From positions 46,401,403-46,465,402 of the forward strand of contig NC_061121.1 in assembly GCF_002878395.1 (NCBI RefSeq): a stretch of DNA of 64,000 nucleotides. Reading direction: 5' to 3'. A program made the position numbers and the translations under genes. Origin of the DNA: Capsicum annuum (lineage: Eukaryota > Streptophyta > Magnoliopsida > Solanales > Solanaceae). The first letter of the stretch is position 1. Each line of letters begins with the position of its first letter. This document shows, piece by piece, positions 11,212 through 24,000 of the stretch. The notes below the pieces were generated by a model. It searched no databases. It had not been told where the DNA came from and saw only the letters and a list, made by a program, of their open reading frames with translations.

Positions 11212-13599
11212 TGAAATACCCTGGGTTTGGGCCCTCAAAAATTTCTTAAGCTTTGGGCTCACTGCCTTGGTTACGACTCACCCTACGAGTCTTACGGTGT
11301 CTTGATGGGTCATGTTACCCTAGTTGTAAGGTGCCCAGTGGATGGTTCTTAAGTTACTATCCTGGGTACAACTTGTGGGTACGAGTCGTAGGGAGTGGTT
11401 ACGGGTCCAAGGGGCCCAAGTTGTAACCAAATCAAAGAGTTAGTGGCTAAGTTCTGCTCTGAGTACGAGCGGCTCACTACAAGTTATAAGAACTTGTTAC
11501 GAGTCATGAGATGAAATCGTAGGGTGTCCAGTATCTAACCCATTTAGGTTCTGTGTTGACTATGACTGGACCCTACGAGTCATAGGGTCTCTTTACGAGT
11601 TGGTTGGTTAGTCGTAAGGTCGGCAGTGGGTGGTGTACTAATCACTATATTGGTTATGACTGGTGGTGACGATTCGTAAGGAGTGGTTACGAGCCAATGG
11701 TTGACTCATAGTCAAAGGCGTTACTTTTTCAGCTTTTAAACTAAAGGGCATTCTATACATTTCCCCTCCTACCCAAATTGAAACCCACGTCTTATAACCC
11801 CTTTAAAGCATATTAGCACTCAGAAACAAATCAAATAACCTCCTAAATCTCTCTCAAAATCCTCTTAAGGAAGAAACTTAGGGTTTCTAAGAAATGGTCA
11901 CCTAGGGGCCAAGGGTCGATTTCTCTCTATAAATCTTTGTAATTTAGACATGCTACTCTTTCCTCATTTTCAATTTTGTAAAAGCATATGATTTAAAGTA
12001 TTGTTCATGAGATATTAATGTTGGGTTTCGAACTATGGGTTGAGGGTTTCGAATATAAACTGTTTAAATGTTTTTTCCATGGTATTTGTGAAACTATTGT
12101 GCTTAAATTGATGGTTGGTAAATGTTGTGGGGTGCATGGGAATAGTGGATGGACATGGGTATAATAGAATCCCTAAAATTGGTAAATCATGAAAATAGGG
12201 GTACAAAGGAATCCCCAAATTAGATGGTTTGGTATGGAAATTGGTAACAACCTCAACTCACTTGCATAATTGATTTTGGCTTATGCATTATTACTTGGTT
12301 TGGTTTGTTTCTTGAAACTAATGCATGACATAAATGGTTAATTGGTTAAGGATGGTTTTGAAAACCTTGTGGGATACACGGGAATTCCACAAGTGATTTT
12401 ATAATGAAAACCTTTTAGGTACACGAAAATCCCCCAAGTAATTTTAATAATGGAGTCTGCGGGGTACACTAAAATCCCCTAAGTTTCGACTTAATGACAT
12501 TTCTTGCAAACTATAGTTGGTATGTCAATACCACTTAACAATGCCTCAATAATTAACTCCTGGAATTGGTGGTTTGGTTATGCGTTAAATGTTTTAATTG
12601 GGCAATAAAAGGGGTTGTGATAGCTAGCCGTGAAGGTGAGTCTAAAAGGTTGATACTGGAAACTCATGTTTGCCGACATGAGGATTAGTCTTGATGACCA
12701 TGTAATTGTGAGGTACAGGAGAATTCCCCAAGTATATATACATACATATGTATCATACAGGGTAAGGTACAGGAGAATTCCCCAATTATATACGTACATA
12801 TATATCATAAAGGGCAAAGGGAACAAGGGAATCCCCTACCATCTATGATATCTCCGGTTCATGCGGCTAACATGCATTGGGCCCGTCCAGGGGGTAATAC
12901 TGGACCTATATAGCCCGTGGGTGGATTATGACGGTAACGCTACACAACCCAGGTTATGGTTTTAAAGTGCATGTAAAACTTGTTCTTTATCCCGGCACGA
13001 TATATATGTATGTGTGTGTATTTGCATATGGTTATGTGTATTGGTTTGAGTTGATTTTAGATTGATGGCATTACTTTATCTTTATCCCTGATTCACATGC
13101 CAGTGTTCACCCCGCTAACCGTCTTCGAACGTTGTATTCCCACGTGATGCGGAAACTGGCTATACTTTCACTCTTCTTGCTCAGTGACTAGGTTATTCGA
13201 GGATAAATTTTGAGTCAGACTGAAGTGGTGAGCTTTCATACTTCGGAAGACCCTATTTCATGCTATGGATCTCTTTATATCTTTACTATTTCTTTTGGTC
13301 TTGAGTTTGGCTATGGTCGGAGGTATGTCCCAACTGGATATACTTTGATTTTGATTAGAGGCTTTGTTGGACTACTGTGGACATAGACGATATTGGCTAG
13401 TTGTTTGGTTGTTGGTGGTTGGTTTTGATTGTAGACTTATCATAATTTTTTTAAATTGATATTCTCTTATCTTTTTATATATTCGGAATTCATCCGACAT
13501 GGGTGTAAGGGGGTTGATAGTTTTGGTATGGGGGTGGTCTTCGGTCCTTGTTAAACTTGAGATACCTGACGCGGCCATGCCCTGATTCAGGTCGGGTTA
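11212..13599 (+). repeat. Gypsy 1 3' LTR
   Basis: About 2.39 kb, collinear with 6559-8719; starts TGAAATACCC and ends CGGGTTA. The same TACGACTCGTA-like motifs and GGGTACANGGGAATCCCC reiterations are present, with extra copies near 12000-12230 and 12710-12830 that make this LTR longer than its partner. CCTAT follows at 13600-13604. Confidence 0.88.
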
Positions 13600-13604
13600 C
13601 CTAT

Positions 13605-14244
13605 AGATGACAAAGGATTCATCATTTGTATGCTCCCCTGATTACAGTGTATACTTCATTTAAACTCGTAAGGAATTGAATTAATCTTCTGTTTTGTTCT
13701 GCCTTATGTGATGCTTCCTTAGCCCCACAAGTGCATATGCAGCTGCACTGAATTTTTATATTCAAATTACTCAATTCTTCCCATAATTTCTTAAGTGGAG
13801 TATAGTATGCAGTAATCGCATGAGCTTCTTGACTGAGATCATTGACCTTCTTTTAGATTTGATATTGCTTTGTGCCATTAGTTTGATCATAACAGTTTTC
13901 TAATTCAGTCCACAATTCAAAAACTTCAGATACATACTCTAGTTGTCCACAATATCCTTTGACAAAGAATTGAGGATCCATGAAGTGACCATATTGTCAC
14001 ACCTTTTTCGTTGGCGATGGGTGGAAGCGATTGAAGAAGGATTTTTACATTCTCCATTGATGAAAGCTAACTTGTTTTTCAGTGTAAGTGAGCTACGCAC
14101 ACCACGTCTTCAAGAGCGGTAACAAACTCCATCAAATGGAATTAGAACGAGAGTTGCATCGGGGCAATCGGAGGGATGTATGTAAAGTAGACTGGTTGAC
14201 TCAATAACAGGGGTTTCAGTGGTCGGATCTGCAATTTCTACCAT
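13605..14244 (-). pseudogene. Copia gag remnant
   Basis: ATG at 14244 on the minus strand opens MVEIADPTTE, followed near 14190 by a LYIHPSDCPDATLVLIPF stretch typical of plant Copia gag. The UBN2-type gag domain follows (TSWILNSLSKDI, LWTELENCYDQTNGT, LKKLWEELSNL), down to the Gypsy insertion at 13604. Stops interrupt it. The distal end of gag should lie on the other side of the nested element, below 6554, where it is hard to read. Confidence 0.78.
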
Positions 14245-14498
14245 GGTGAATCAAATACAGTATAAAAGAAAAAGACAGGAAAATTTTTTTTTGGAGAAAC
14301 AGAAGGTAAATATTGAGTTGAGAACAATGCAGTGAAGTGCAAATCGAACAAATTGACAGTGAAAGCAAATCGAAAAGTTGTACAATTTTACATGCACAAC
14401 ACAGAAAAAAACCAAAGATTCAGAAGAGTACCAATTTCAAGCAATAACCAGAAATTGAAGAATCGCGATGAAGATTGATGAACCTTAATTTCGCACCT

Positions 14499-14511
14499 GG
14501 CTCTAATACTA
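14499..14511 (-). other. Copia primer-binding site
   Basis: On the minus strand TAGTATTAGAGCC directly follows the LTR end (AACA). It is the Met-tRNA-type site TGGTATCAGAGCC with two transitions. Confidence 0.8.
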
Positions 14512-14822
14512 TGTTAAGATGAACAAATTCTGGAAGATTGGAGTTCAAGTTCCTCCATTAATGGTGACAGTTGTAGGAAAAATGAGAGAATTTTGGGAGA
14601 ACAAAGTACCCTTCTTTTGTAGTAGAGAAGATAAACCGCAAAAACTGAGCAACAACGTATATAGTCCACTATTTATACAGCTAGGAAGAAATGGAAGCAT
14701 CTAGAAAATATCTAACTCTTAACCAACTTGATATGACAACTTGACACAATTAGAAATATAGCTAACTAACTATCACTAGCTAAGATAACTAATCAAGCTA
14801 TACATATATCTTAATCTCAATA
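14512..14822 (-). repeat. Copia element, 5' LTR
   Basis: 311 bp aligned with 2128-2450; plus-strand ends TGTTAAGATG and CTCAATA. It is followed outside by the CCACC duplication and UGT coding sequence. Confidence 0.87.
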
Positions 14823-15005
14823 CCACCTTCATCAAATCCATCAGAAAATGGTTCAATTGACGTGAATGAATTGAGTTTACAGTGTATTTAGTTGGGGCTA
14901 TAGTTGATTCAACACCTTTTGAGCCTAAACGTTTTGCAAATTGGAGTGGGTTAATGTGACCTTGGCTTGGGTTTGGTACAAATATCATATGAGGTTCAGT
15001 TCCAT
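14823..15005 (-). pseudogene. UGT pseudogene 1, N-terminal part
   Basis: Minus-strand start of a family 1 plant glycosyltransferase: [17 protein letters not shown], then [19 protein letters not shown] and, after a small deletion, the SDGFDEGG region. His of PSQGH, the likely catalytic base, is present. About ten bases are missing just after the ATG at 15005, shifting the frame; a leucine codon is lost in INPLLQF; and a further indel follows NSIHS. The Copia element interrupts it at codon 70 or so. It faces the second UGT copy at 27560 head to head. Confidence 0.88.
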
Positions 15006-15544
15006 TTTGGTATAAAATAAAAAGGAAATTAAACACTTCATAACTCTGGTCTAATGTGTGTGTGTGATTTATGTTTAAAAAAAATGAAATGATACACACA
15101 TTTTTTATAAGCTTCAATAATATGCTGTACCTGTGGATAACCTTTAACATAAAAGGAAGTGTAATTAAGAACTGGCTAAAACAATTGAAGCAAATTAATA
15201 AAGTCCCATTTGGTCATGAAAATAATAATTTTTTAAAATTAAAATTGCAGTTGATATTATGTTTGGTCAAAAATATAAATTGGAGTTGTTTTTAAAATTT
15301 TATGACAGAAATAGAAGCAAAAATTCCAAAGATAATTTTTAGGGTCAAATACTATTACTTTTTATTTTTTCATTAAATTAAAGTAATTTTCCTCAAAAAA
15401 ATAAAAATTTCTCATGCCAAATGTCACCAAAATCTGATACTAATAGAGTGACATCATTGCTTAGAGGGTTAATGACGTCCGCAAAATATAGGCATTTGAT
15501 ATTTCCATTTCTAGCTAGGCACGTTGAAATGTTGTAGTCTTGGT
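15006..15544. repeat. Upstream region of UGT pseudogene 1 with a partial MITE
   Basis: About 15204-15345 begins CCCATTTGGTCATGAAAA and is similar to the left half of the MITE at 15545, so it is a truncated relative. The rest shows no recognised feature. Confidence 0.5.
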
Positions 15545-15830
15545 CCCGTTTGGTCATGAAAAGTATTTTTTTTTTTTTAAGTTAAAGTTGAAGTTGAAGA
15601 TGGAATTGGAGTTGGAGTTGTGTTTGACCATCAATATAAATTAAAGTTATTTTTGAAATTTTGTGAGAGAAGTATGAGTGAAAATAAGTAAAACTTGTTT
15701 TCATTTTTCCAAATAATTTTTTGGAGTTGGAGTTGAAAAATTCATGGTAAAAAGGAACATGTTTTCACTTTTTTCATTAAAGCGAAATAATTTTTCAAAA
15801 AAAAGAAAAAAATTTCTATGGCCAAACGGG
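15545..15830. mobile_element. MITE with CCCGTTTGGYCAT ends
   Basis: About 286 bp bounded by CCCGTTTGGTCATG and its inverted partner ATGGCCAAACGGG. The interior is rich in GGAGTTGGAGTTG and TTTTCACTTTTT. A second full copy lies in the RH22 intron (36337-36608). I found no clear target duplication, so the superfamily (hAT or other) is open. Confidence 0.72.
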
Positions 15831-16150
15831 TGCTTATATATAAAAAAGAAAGAAATCATGCTATATGTAACAACCCAATTCATCTTTTAATTGTCCGTTT
15901 GGGACTAAACTAGCATGGATTAATCTTTGGAAGATTCACATGTAAGATTTGAATTTTATAGATTTATGAAGATGTAAAATTATTTTTAAGAAAATTATTG
16001 TTATTATAAGTGCCTGAATGGATTCGAATCTTAACGTAGTCAATAAAGTTTAAGCAAATTTAATTTTTAGACGAAGGGGCGGCTCAACCATTAGGGGCCT
16101 AGGCAAATTTCAACGGGAAGCCTTCACTTGTATATATATATATATACTAG

Positions 16151-19100
16151 TGGTCTTGCGCCGTGCTATGCACCGCTCAATGTCAATTCTTAAAAATTTT
16201 ATTGTATGTGTAATTCTATCATTTAATTAAAAGCTTCATTTGCTTGATTGATAAATTTTAAGTTGGACACATAATATTATATTTAGATTGTTGAAATTTT
16301 TATAAAGATATTTTAAGAATAATTTCGCAATATGTACTCATGAACACTTTTACGGAGTCTGAGCAATTATGCAGTACTAATACTTCAATAACTAAGATTA
16401 CAGGTGCTTAAAAGACATCAAATGCTCGTGCGAAATTAACTATAAAAGTTAGCATCCCAAATGGAAATTACTTTTGTAGCCTTTTTGTTATTCATCTTCC
16501 TGCGTTCACATAGAATTACGTTATTAAAACTAAATTGGGATCTTTATAGTGAAAGGAAATCTGGAAATTATCCTCTGGATTTTGCACATTTAATTGACAT
16601 AACTATCATACTTTTTCCTCAAATGAAAAGCCCAGATTAAAACCAGATTAATATTAAACAAAAGAAAAACAAAACCAAATCAATACTAAACAAAAAAAAA
16701 TTAATTCACAATGTGCAATGGCAGTAGCATTGGATAACTTCCTTTTGTTTTGTATTTGTTTAGACTGAGAAAAAGCACAGCTTAGTTTAATAGTTATTAG
16801 TAGTACATGGTTAGTATTTTTAGACTGTTCATTTTCATTATGCTATTAGCAGTATTTCCCTTGTACAAAAGACTTTTCAATATATGGGGAGAACAATCGC
16901 ATAGACAGAACATGGAAAAAGTAAGCTTGAATATTATCATACTAAGCTAGCCAAAAATTGTTGTTGGTTAGATGAAAGAAGAAATCTTTGACATACCGTA
17001 GATGGTCAAACATTGTGAAAAATCTCCATTTTCTTCGATGGCCTCATTCTTTCGAGCTGAAAATGAACTGGATTTGCATCAAATCAGGTACTGTGTCCAG
17101 ATTCTATAGAATCCACAGTGACCATTTGAAGCTAAGGCTGAAATCTGTGTAACATGGGGTGAAGAGGAGATGACAACACCATGGCTGTAAAATGAATTTT
17201 TTCCCGACTACTCTCCATGATAACCATATATAATAACAAAAAGGACACGCGAAGTAGCAAGCTTTCACGCAGGGTCAGAAGAAGGGCCAAAATGCCTTCT
17301 GTTGTTCTATCTATATAATATGTGCTAGGAGAGGAGTGGCATGGCTTACCACTTTTAAGCTAAGAAAAGTAGTCAGAGAAGTATCTCATGCCTTCTCTTG
17401 TTCTATCTATATAATATGTGCTAGAAGAGGAGCGGCATGGCTTACCACTTTCGTTAATCTCCAATCTGCAAAACAGAAATAAACTGCAGTTGAAATGAAC
17501 ACAAATAGAGAAAACTTTAGTATTGTAATAGCAAGTAGAAAATGGAATAAATAGTTGCACAGAAAATATGTTTGTTAACTTGATTGCCTGATGGTCACTC
17601 ATATGCATATGGGAATAAACAGAAGATAACTTTTTGGTTTACAACGAAATTGTTATACCCACTCTCCATTATTTCTTATATGTTTTCCCTTCACCTACTC
17701 TTTTGCTCTAGAAAAATCTCCGCAAACGAATTTGCCAAAAATAAGAGGGTTGAATGAACACAATCTGTACTATTCACAGCTGCAAGTGTGGTGCACTATT
17801 GGGGTGTAAGGGTCTCACCAGCTTGATTTTGCCATCAATGATCAACATGGGGTTCAATGTCTGAAGACCTTGTGAAAAACTTTAACAAAATTGAATAAAC
17901 AAAGCAATTGTAATATTTTTAAAGAAGCTGAACGAACAATACAGTTGTATAGACTTATAAAATAACTTGAAAACATTTGAGTACCTAAGAATAAAAGGAA
18001 AGGTTGAAGGAGATATCACTCAATTCTGAATCTATAAGAACAAGAAAACGATTGCACAGAAAAGTAAACTTGGATCATACCGAGAGAACATATGGTGCAT
18101 TTGGAGGAATGGCAATGCATACTCTACTTCCTCCTCCTCCATGTTATCATCACAGAGTGACTCGTTTTCCATCAAACAGAGCAACAGAAAATAACAACAC
18201 AGGGAAGTGCAATGGATGAGAGGCAGCGAAAGAAGGAGAAAACCTGAAAAGAGAGAAGGAAATGTGTAAAACAAAAGTGTTGAGAGCTTTGCAGTTGTAT
18301 TGAAGATTTCTCAGTTAACAAACTATATATTGTAATGTGTAATAACAATTCACGTCCAACTAAATTGATTTCTGAAGTGGTGCTCACAAGTAACATGGAA
18401 GCAATTGAGAGGTAAATCACATAGCTGATGGCAAGATATTTGCTCGTCACTTCTAAAAAGGCTAATGTCGTTTTTGAAGATACAATAGGAAAATTAACTT
18501 GTGCTACAAATGGTATTTCTAGTCCCGATAGTCATGTGTTTTGGTATTGGGACTGAAGTATGTCCTTTCAAGTTGCTCTTTATCCAAACCCCTCCTTCGA
18601 CTTAGTTAAAATACCAACTTTAAATAGCTTTTAAAGATGTTGCAAGTTCCTATTAGATGCAAAAAACTTCTTACAACTTAGTTCAAAAGTTGCATGATGC
18701 GCATTGCCAAATAGAAAAGAAAAAAAATGTCAAAATGGTAGATTAGAGATGATTTTATACACTCACTTGCAGTTTTCTATACTTATCTTAAATCTTTCAA
18801 GTCCAACTTTAGTAGGAAATTAACTCTTAACAAAGCTTTCTAAATGGTGTTTTCCTTAATATACGCAGCCTCATCTCATAATCTACCTTGTAATATCTTT
18901 TTATTCTACTTACAACTCAAGGAAGCAAAAGCCCTAAAAATAGGTTGTGGAAAGATGGAAAAGTCACAACTCAATCTGTCATATTACAGTGCAAAAGATT
19001 TGAGTCCAGTATCCTATATTTCGCTATCCTTAAGCCAAAAGATCCAAAAGTTACAACTTAGTTTGTCACATTAGAGTCCATAAGATTTGACTCATTTCTA

Positions 19101-19989
19101 GTATTTCATCTAAACGTAACAATTGGTCTGATCCTCGCGTTTCATAACAGGAATTATGGAAGCTATAAGTATGAAAGTAGCATGGCTAACGTCACTTATC
19201 TCGATGATCCAACAGAAGAAGCACTGATTAAAGCAGACACCATTTCAGCCAGAGGAAATCATGATTTGAACACAACTATGTTAATTGATTCAGATGGTTT
19301 TTCTAAGAATCCTAACTTCTTAGGAGATCTATTTTCTGGCTGCTTGAATTGTACTTCGTGAACCATTCTATACGGGAAAGCCACTGTGTGGAAAGTCATG
19401 AAGCTCAAAGCTACAACAGTTAGCACTTGTGACATTTCAGTTTTCATTAAATTTCAGAATGAAACTTGTGTATGCATAATGTACTTTATTTTTTATCATC
19501 TCTTCATATTCAGCATTCTTGTGCTCCAGCTGATCTTACAATTTCCTGCAGCTTATCAACATAGATAGGAAATGCAACACAATATCTATATATTAGAAAA
19601 TGAAAGTCAAAAGCTATGTTGCCTATGTTTTTCAAAATTATTACCGTATCCATGTCAAATTCTTAAGAAATGCATTTATCATGATTCAACGCCATCGACA
19701 ATGAAGAGATCTAGCAATGTATTTAGTAAAATTTTGGGCAACACAACACAACAAATATGAACACTAAGTTTTTATGTTATTCCTATTGCTAGAAATGAAG
19801 ATTTCTTGGTATTGACCTTGTGTTACGAAAGAAATTCAGCCTGAAAACAGTCGAGAAAATTCTGAAAAGAAAGAAATTTACTTAGCCATGATTATGTAAA
19901 GCGGGAGAAAATCCAAAATGATAACAAATAATTTATGTAGAAGTACCTGTAGAGTAGGGATTTGCACCGGAAACCATTTAGTTTCACCC
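16151..19989. other. Helitron 3' region without recognised gene
   Basis: I recognise no protein domain on either strand. A 64-bp segment is repeated at about 17292-17355 and 17390-17453 (shared GTTCTATCTATATAATATG), a tandem repeat of period 98. Helitrons often carry captured gene pieces here, but I could not identify any. Confidence 0.45.
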
Positions 19990-19999
19990 AAGGATCTAT

Positions 20000-22900
20000 T
20001 TAGGCCAGTGCTTTTTGAATGATTTCGTTGTATACTATATTGTATGTTGAATGATCATCGTCGTCATCTAGTGTGAATGGTCGAATTAGCACTTTTACAC
20101 TATTGAAACTTTTTGCTCGTGATAAGGCAACGTATAGTTGTCCGTGCGAAAAAAATAGGCTCTCGTAAATAAATTCTGACAAAATCCATGGTTTGACCTT
20201 GAGCCTTATTTATTGTCATAGTAAAACATAATCATAAAGGATATTGTGTTCTTTTGAAAGGAACAGGTAATTTTTCATCTGCCGATGACAACAATGGTAT
20301 TCTTGGAATAAATGCATGTGTATTTTTAAAGTCTTTGCTTGCAACTGTAGCACTAACATGTTTTTGAAGATCGTTACAAATAAGTCGAGTACAATTGCAT
20401 AATCCTTCAAAAGGATTTAGATTTCTCAATAACATATGAGGACAATTTTTTTTTTAATGTTAATTTATAGGGAGGTAAATCAGTAGGATGTAGGGTGTAG
20501 AGAAAATCTTCATATTCACTTTGATCGTTTACTTCAATAGTTTCATCAAATGCATTATATATTTTAGCATCACCAGAAAATTGAGATAAAAGTAAATTAT
20601 TCATTTCATCAACAAAGTCATTTTTTGTTGTTAAAATTACACATGAAATCATAGAAGATATAGTAGAGGAAGAAACATGAAGATCTGGATAGGTTACTCT
20701 AAACAAGAGATCTAACGATTCATTTTCAGAACTGAATGGAATAATGAAACAATCAGGTATTTTAATTTTATCATTGTTATGTGTTTTTTTTTGTTCCATT
20801 TCCTATTCTCAGCAAATATTCACAGAAGGTAGGGTCCGTTTCTGCTCGCATATTCTCAGATAATTGCAATTTTTCAAGCTGATTCCAAATTTCAGAATAT
20901 GATAAATTTTTTCGAATAAAATCATTTTTCTTTCCACCTCGAACTACAAGGAGAGTTTGTCTAAAATCACCACCAAAGACAACAATTTTTCCGCCAAATA
21001 AGATGTTTGTTTCCATTAAATCTTTCAACAATATATCAAAAGCTTCAATAAGTTTTTTTTTTTGCATAGACACTTCATCCCACACGATTAATTTTGCATC
21101 ATGTATTAAAGTTTCAAGTGAGCTTTGTTTACTGATGTTACATGAAAATTTCTCATCTATTTCAACAGAAAACTTAAAACGGGAGTAAGTAGTTCGACCT
21201 CCTGGGAGAATAAAAGTTGTAATACCTGAAGTTGTTGTTGCTAAAACAACAAAATCTCTTGACCATACAACAGCTAATAAAGCTCAATATAAGAAAGTTT
21301 TACCGGCTCCTCCATGTCCATCAATGAAAAAAGCTCCTGATTTGTTGAAAAATATTCTATTAAGAATTGTGTCATATACTATTTGTTGTTGAGTATTCAG
21401 TTTTTTCTGTAGTAGCAAATCCTCTTCTTTAATAATGATATTTCTTTCAAACAGACAATTATTGGTTTCCCTAATAGCTGCTAAAGCTTTTATTTTCTTT
21501 GTAATAAGTTTATATTCATTGGTACCATATCCTAGTAAATGTAGAAAGTCATTGATATGATTTAAAGCCATCTATCTAATATCTTTTGCATTTATGTTAG
21601 TTAACATTTGAAAGGCTTCTGACATTGGATTTTCAAATTGTTTCCAAATTTCCGCTGGGTTAGCAGGATAACAGTAGACCAATAATGTTGCAAATAGACA
21701 ACGTAAACTATAAGGCATTTGATAACTGACAGCTTCAGACATACATTCTATCAAATTGTCATCACAATGTAGTAGACCTCTTTTTTTCTGCAGATTCTCT
21801 AAACGTACTACAATATTTACCATCCACTTTAAGTAAATCTTCATACGATTTCGGGCCTCTGACGTTTATTAATAATAATCTAAAGTAATATTTTTCTCCT
21901 TCTGTTGGATGAGATGTCACAACACGACCAATAACAGAACATTATTTTCGACGTGTCCACATTTTATATGTAGGTGACCATACAAAATATTTCAGAAATT
22001 CTTTTTATAATAACGACAGTTGCATAGCATCAGGATTTATTTTGTTCATAGTGAAGAATTCAGTTAACATTGTTTTTCCTACCATTGGATTATTTAAGAT
22101 TTTATCAACTTTGTCAACACTTTTAAAAAAACATATTGTTGTCCTTCCAAATGTAATTGTAGATGGCATACAGCTTGAGTCATCTCATTTATTGGAAATC
22201 TAAATAATCGCCAGGCAGCCTCAGGATGTGAAACCCATCTACCGAATTAATATTCTTTTATTTCATCGACATCTGTATTTATATCACTACTATGTATTTG
22301 AAAAGTAATTTTGTCATGACCTTTACAAATGTATTTATAGATGTATTTGACAACTTTGAAATCAGAACAAACTTCAACATTCACATGACAATTATATTTG
22401 CATAACAAAAGGAATTATATGGAACAACCCATGAATTGTCTTGGAGAAAGCCGATCTTTTTTATACATTCTGTAGTTTTTCTTTTTCTGTATATTGGATA
22501 TGAATTCTTCCCTTTAGATGTTTGTTTAGCAAAATATTTTGGATACTTAAATTTACAACAACCTTTTTTTTTTCATGTAATTATTTGTGGGATTTATTTT
22601 ACCACAAGGTCCATGTATCATATGTTTAATAACAAGTGAATATAAGTTTCGATTTTTCATAAAATCAGGTAATTCAGAACAGACAAATTTATCATAAGAT
22701 TCAGGAGTCAACAATTTGTGCTCAGTAGAAAGTATAATAAGGAAATGAGCATGAGGAAGACCATGTTTTTGAAATTCTATAGTATACATGAAAGCAACAT
22801 CTTTTCCAAAAATTTGTCTCTTCAGTATGTCCTTTTATAATTCTTCTACTTTTGCTCTGAATATCCTGCTAACCAAATCAAGCCTGTTTTGGACCTCATC

Positions 22901-24000
22901 GACAAACATTAGGTGTTATTTTATTTCTGGCCAAGATGGATTGCAAGTCATAGTTATAAACAAATCAGATTTTTCAAAATATTGTACTAATGCAATAGCA
23001 TCCATTTATTGTCGGCGCATATCTCTAGGTCCTCCTATAAAAGTAACAGGAAGAAAATTTTTCTTTCCAATTTTAGAGGCTTCCCTTTCTCCAGATCTCA
23101 AAATATCAAGGATTCCTTATAGTATTCAATTCTAAATAAATTTTGGTTCAATGAGAAAAAGTCTAATCTTTGTGTCTCCAGTTTTATATATACGTCTACT
23201 ATAAATTATTGAATATTCTTCCACAATGTAGTACTTCATTTGTTTCATTATCTCTCATTTGAAATTTATAACAATAATATTCACGGCAAGATACTATATA
23301 TCTTTTTCGTTTTTCTTTTTTCAGTGAGGAAGCTTCCATATCAAGAAATTGATCTATTGAATACATATTTGATATACTGGGCAATTGCTCATGTTCACAG
23401 TGAGCTCTACTTCTAGTCATATTATTTATTCGAATAATTCTTTTGATACTGCAGTTCCATCCATTCTCTCTATATGAAAATAATAGTGGATACTGTAGCT
23501 GATCATAACATCCATAGTAATAGTTTACTAACTGAGTTCTATTACTGTGAGTATAAATTCTAATATGAGGTGCTAAATAGAATGTGTTGAATTTTCTTCA
23601 ACCCATATTGCTGCAATCTCTGAGGTAGTAGGTAAGTTATAGGTTCTTTGATCTAAGGTTAAGTCAAATCTAAGTGCAATATAAAAATTTGATAAGTCTG
23701 AAACATTTAGAAGAGATTGGAGAAAAGTACTGTATGAATTCACTGTTAATATGTTCATCAATTTTTGCACTATTGATTCACTAACTTTATTTGAGCGGGC
23801 CATTCTGTTAGAAAGTTCATTGTCGTTATCATAAAAGTATAACTGTAAATTTTGAGGCTTCTCATTTGAAGGAACTAAATCATCTATAAAATGATACATT
23901 TTTTCTTGAACCTTGAATATGTAAATACCTGAGTTTCTTTTCACAAGCTCTTTATCATACGTAACACCCAATGAAGTAAATGCAAACATATTGTTGTATG
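20000..24000 (-). pseudogene. Helitron Rep/PIF1-like helicase (RepHel), decayed
   Basis: Domains in order on the minus strand: N-terminal region (FAFTSLGVTYDKEL, LQLYFYDNDNELSNRMA, LDQRTYNLPTTSEIAAIW) at 23573-23989. Then the Rep domain with FQKHGLPHAHF, the HUH-type metal site, at about 22745-22770. Next the tyrosine motif YIYKYICKG at about 22310-22350, with both candidate nicking tyrosines kept. Then a PIF1/SF1B helicase: Walker A GHGGAGKT near 21300-21325, Walker B-like WDEVSM near 21070, GGDFRQ near 20955 and the final YVALSRAKS near 20110. Rep starts rolling-circle transposition by cutting one strand and the helicase unwinds it. Several stops and frameshifts break the frame, so this copy is not active by itself. 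Confidence 0.88.

Larger units (their letters stand above)
6559..13599 (+). mobile_element. Ty3/Gypsy LTR retrotransposon (Gypsy 1), internally deleted
   Basis: Two long LTRs (6559-8719, 11212-13599), a Met-tRNA-type primer-binding site after the left one and a purine tract before the right one define a plus-strand element inside the minus-strand Copia gag. The internal part is only about 2.5 kb: a gag start, a zinc knuckle, a protease and the first codons of reverse transcriptase. Most of gag and the rest of pol are missing. Its leader and gag start resemble those of Gypsy 2 at 41239, so the two belong to related long-LTR families. It cannot move on its own. Confidence 0.88.
2128..14822 (-). 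mobile_element. Ty1/Copia LTR retrotransposon, interrupted by a Gypsy element
   Basis: Two LTRs (2128-2450 and 14512-14822), a primer-binding site next to the right LTR, gag at 13605-14244 and a pol remnant at 2470-6553 all read on the minus strand. Removing the nested Gypsy element and one copy of its duplication (7,046 bp) leaves about 5.65 kb, a normal size for a plant Copia element. Gene order gag, integrase, reverse transcriptase, RNase H is the Copia order. CCACC flanks both sides. All coding parts carry stops or frameshifts, so it is not autonomous. Confidence 0.9.

Noticed and set aside
18004..18450. Several overlapping short frames on both strands
   Set aside because: They have hydrophobic or low-complexity composition, no conserved motif and no splice logic, so they are probably chance frames within the Helitron.
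22788..23135. 115-residue plus-strand open frame
   Set aside because: It is a shadow of the Helitron Rep coding sequence read on the minus strand (for example the LFITMTCNPSWPE stretch).
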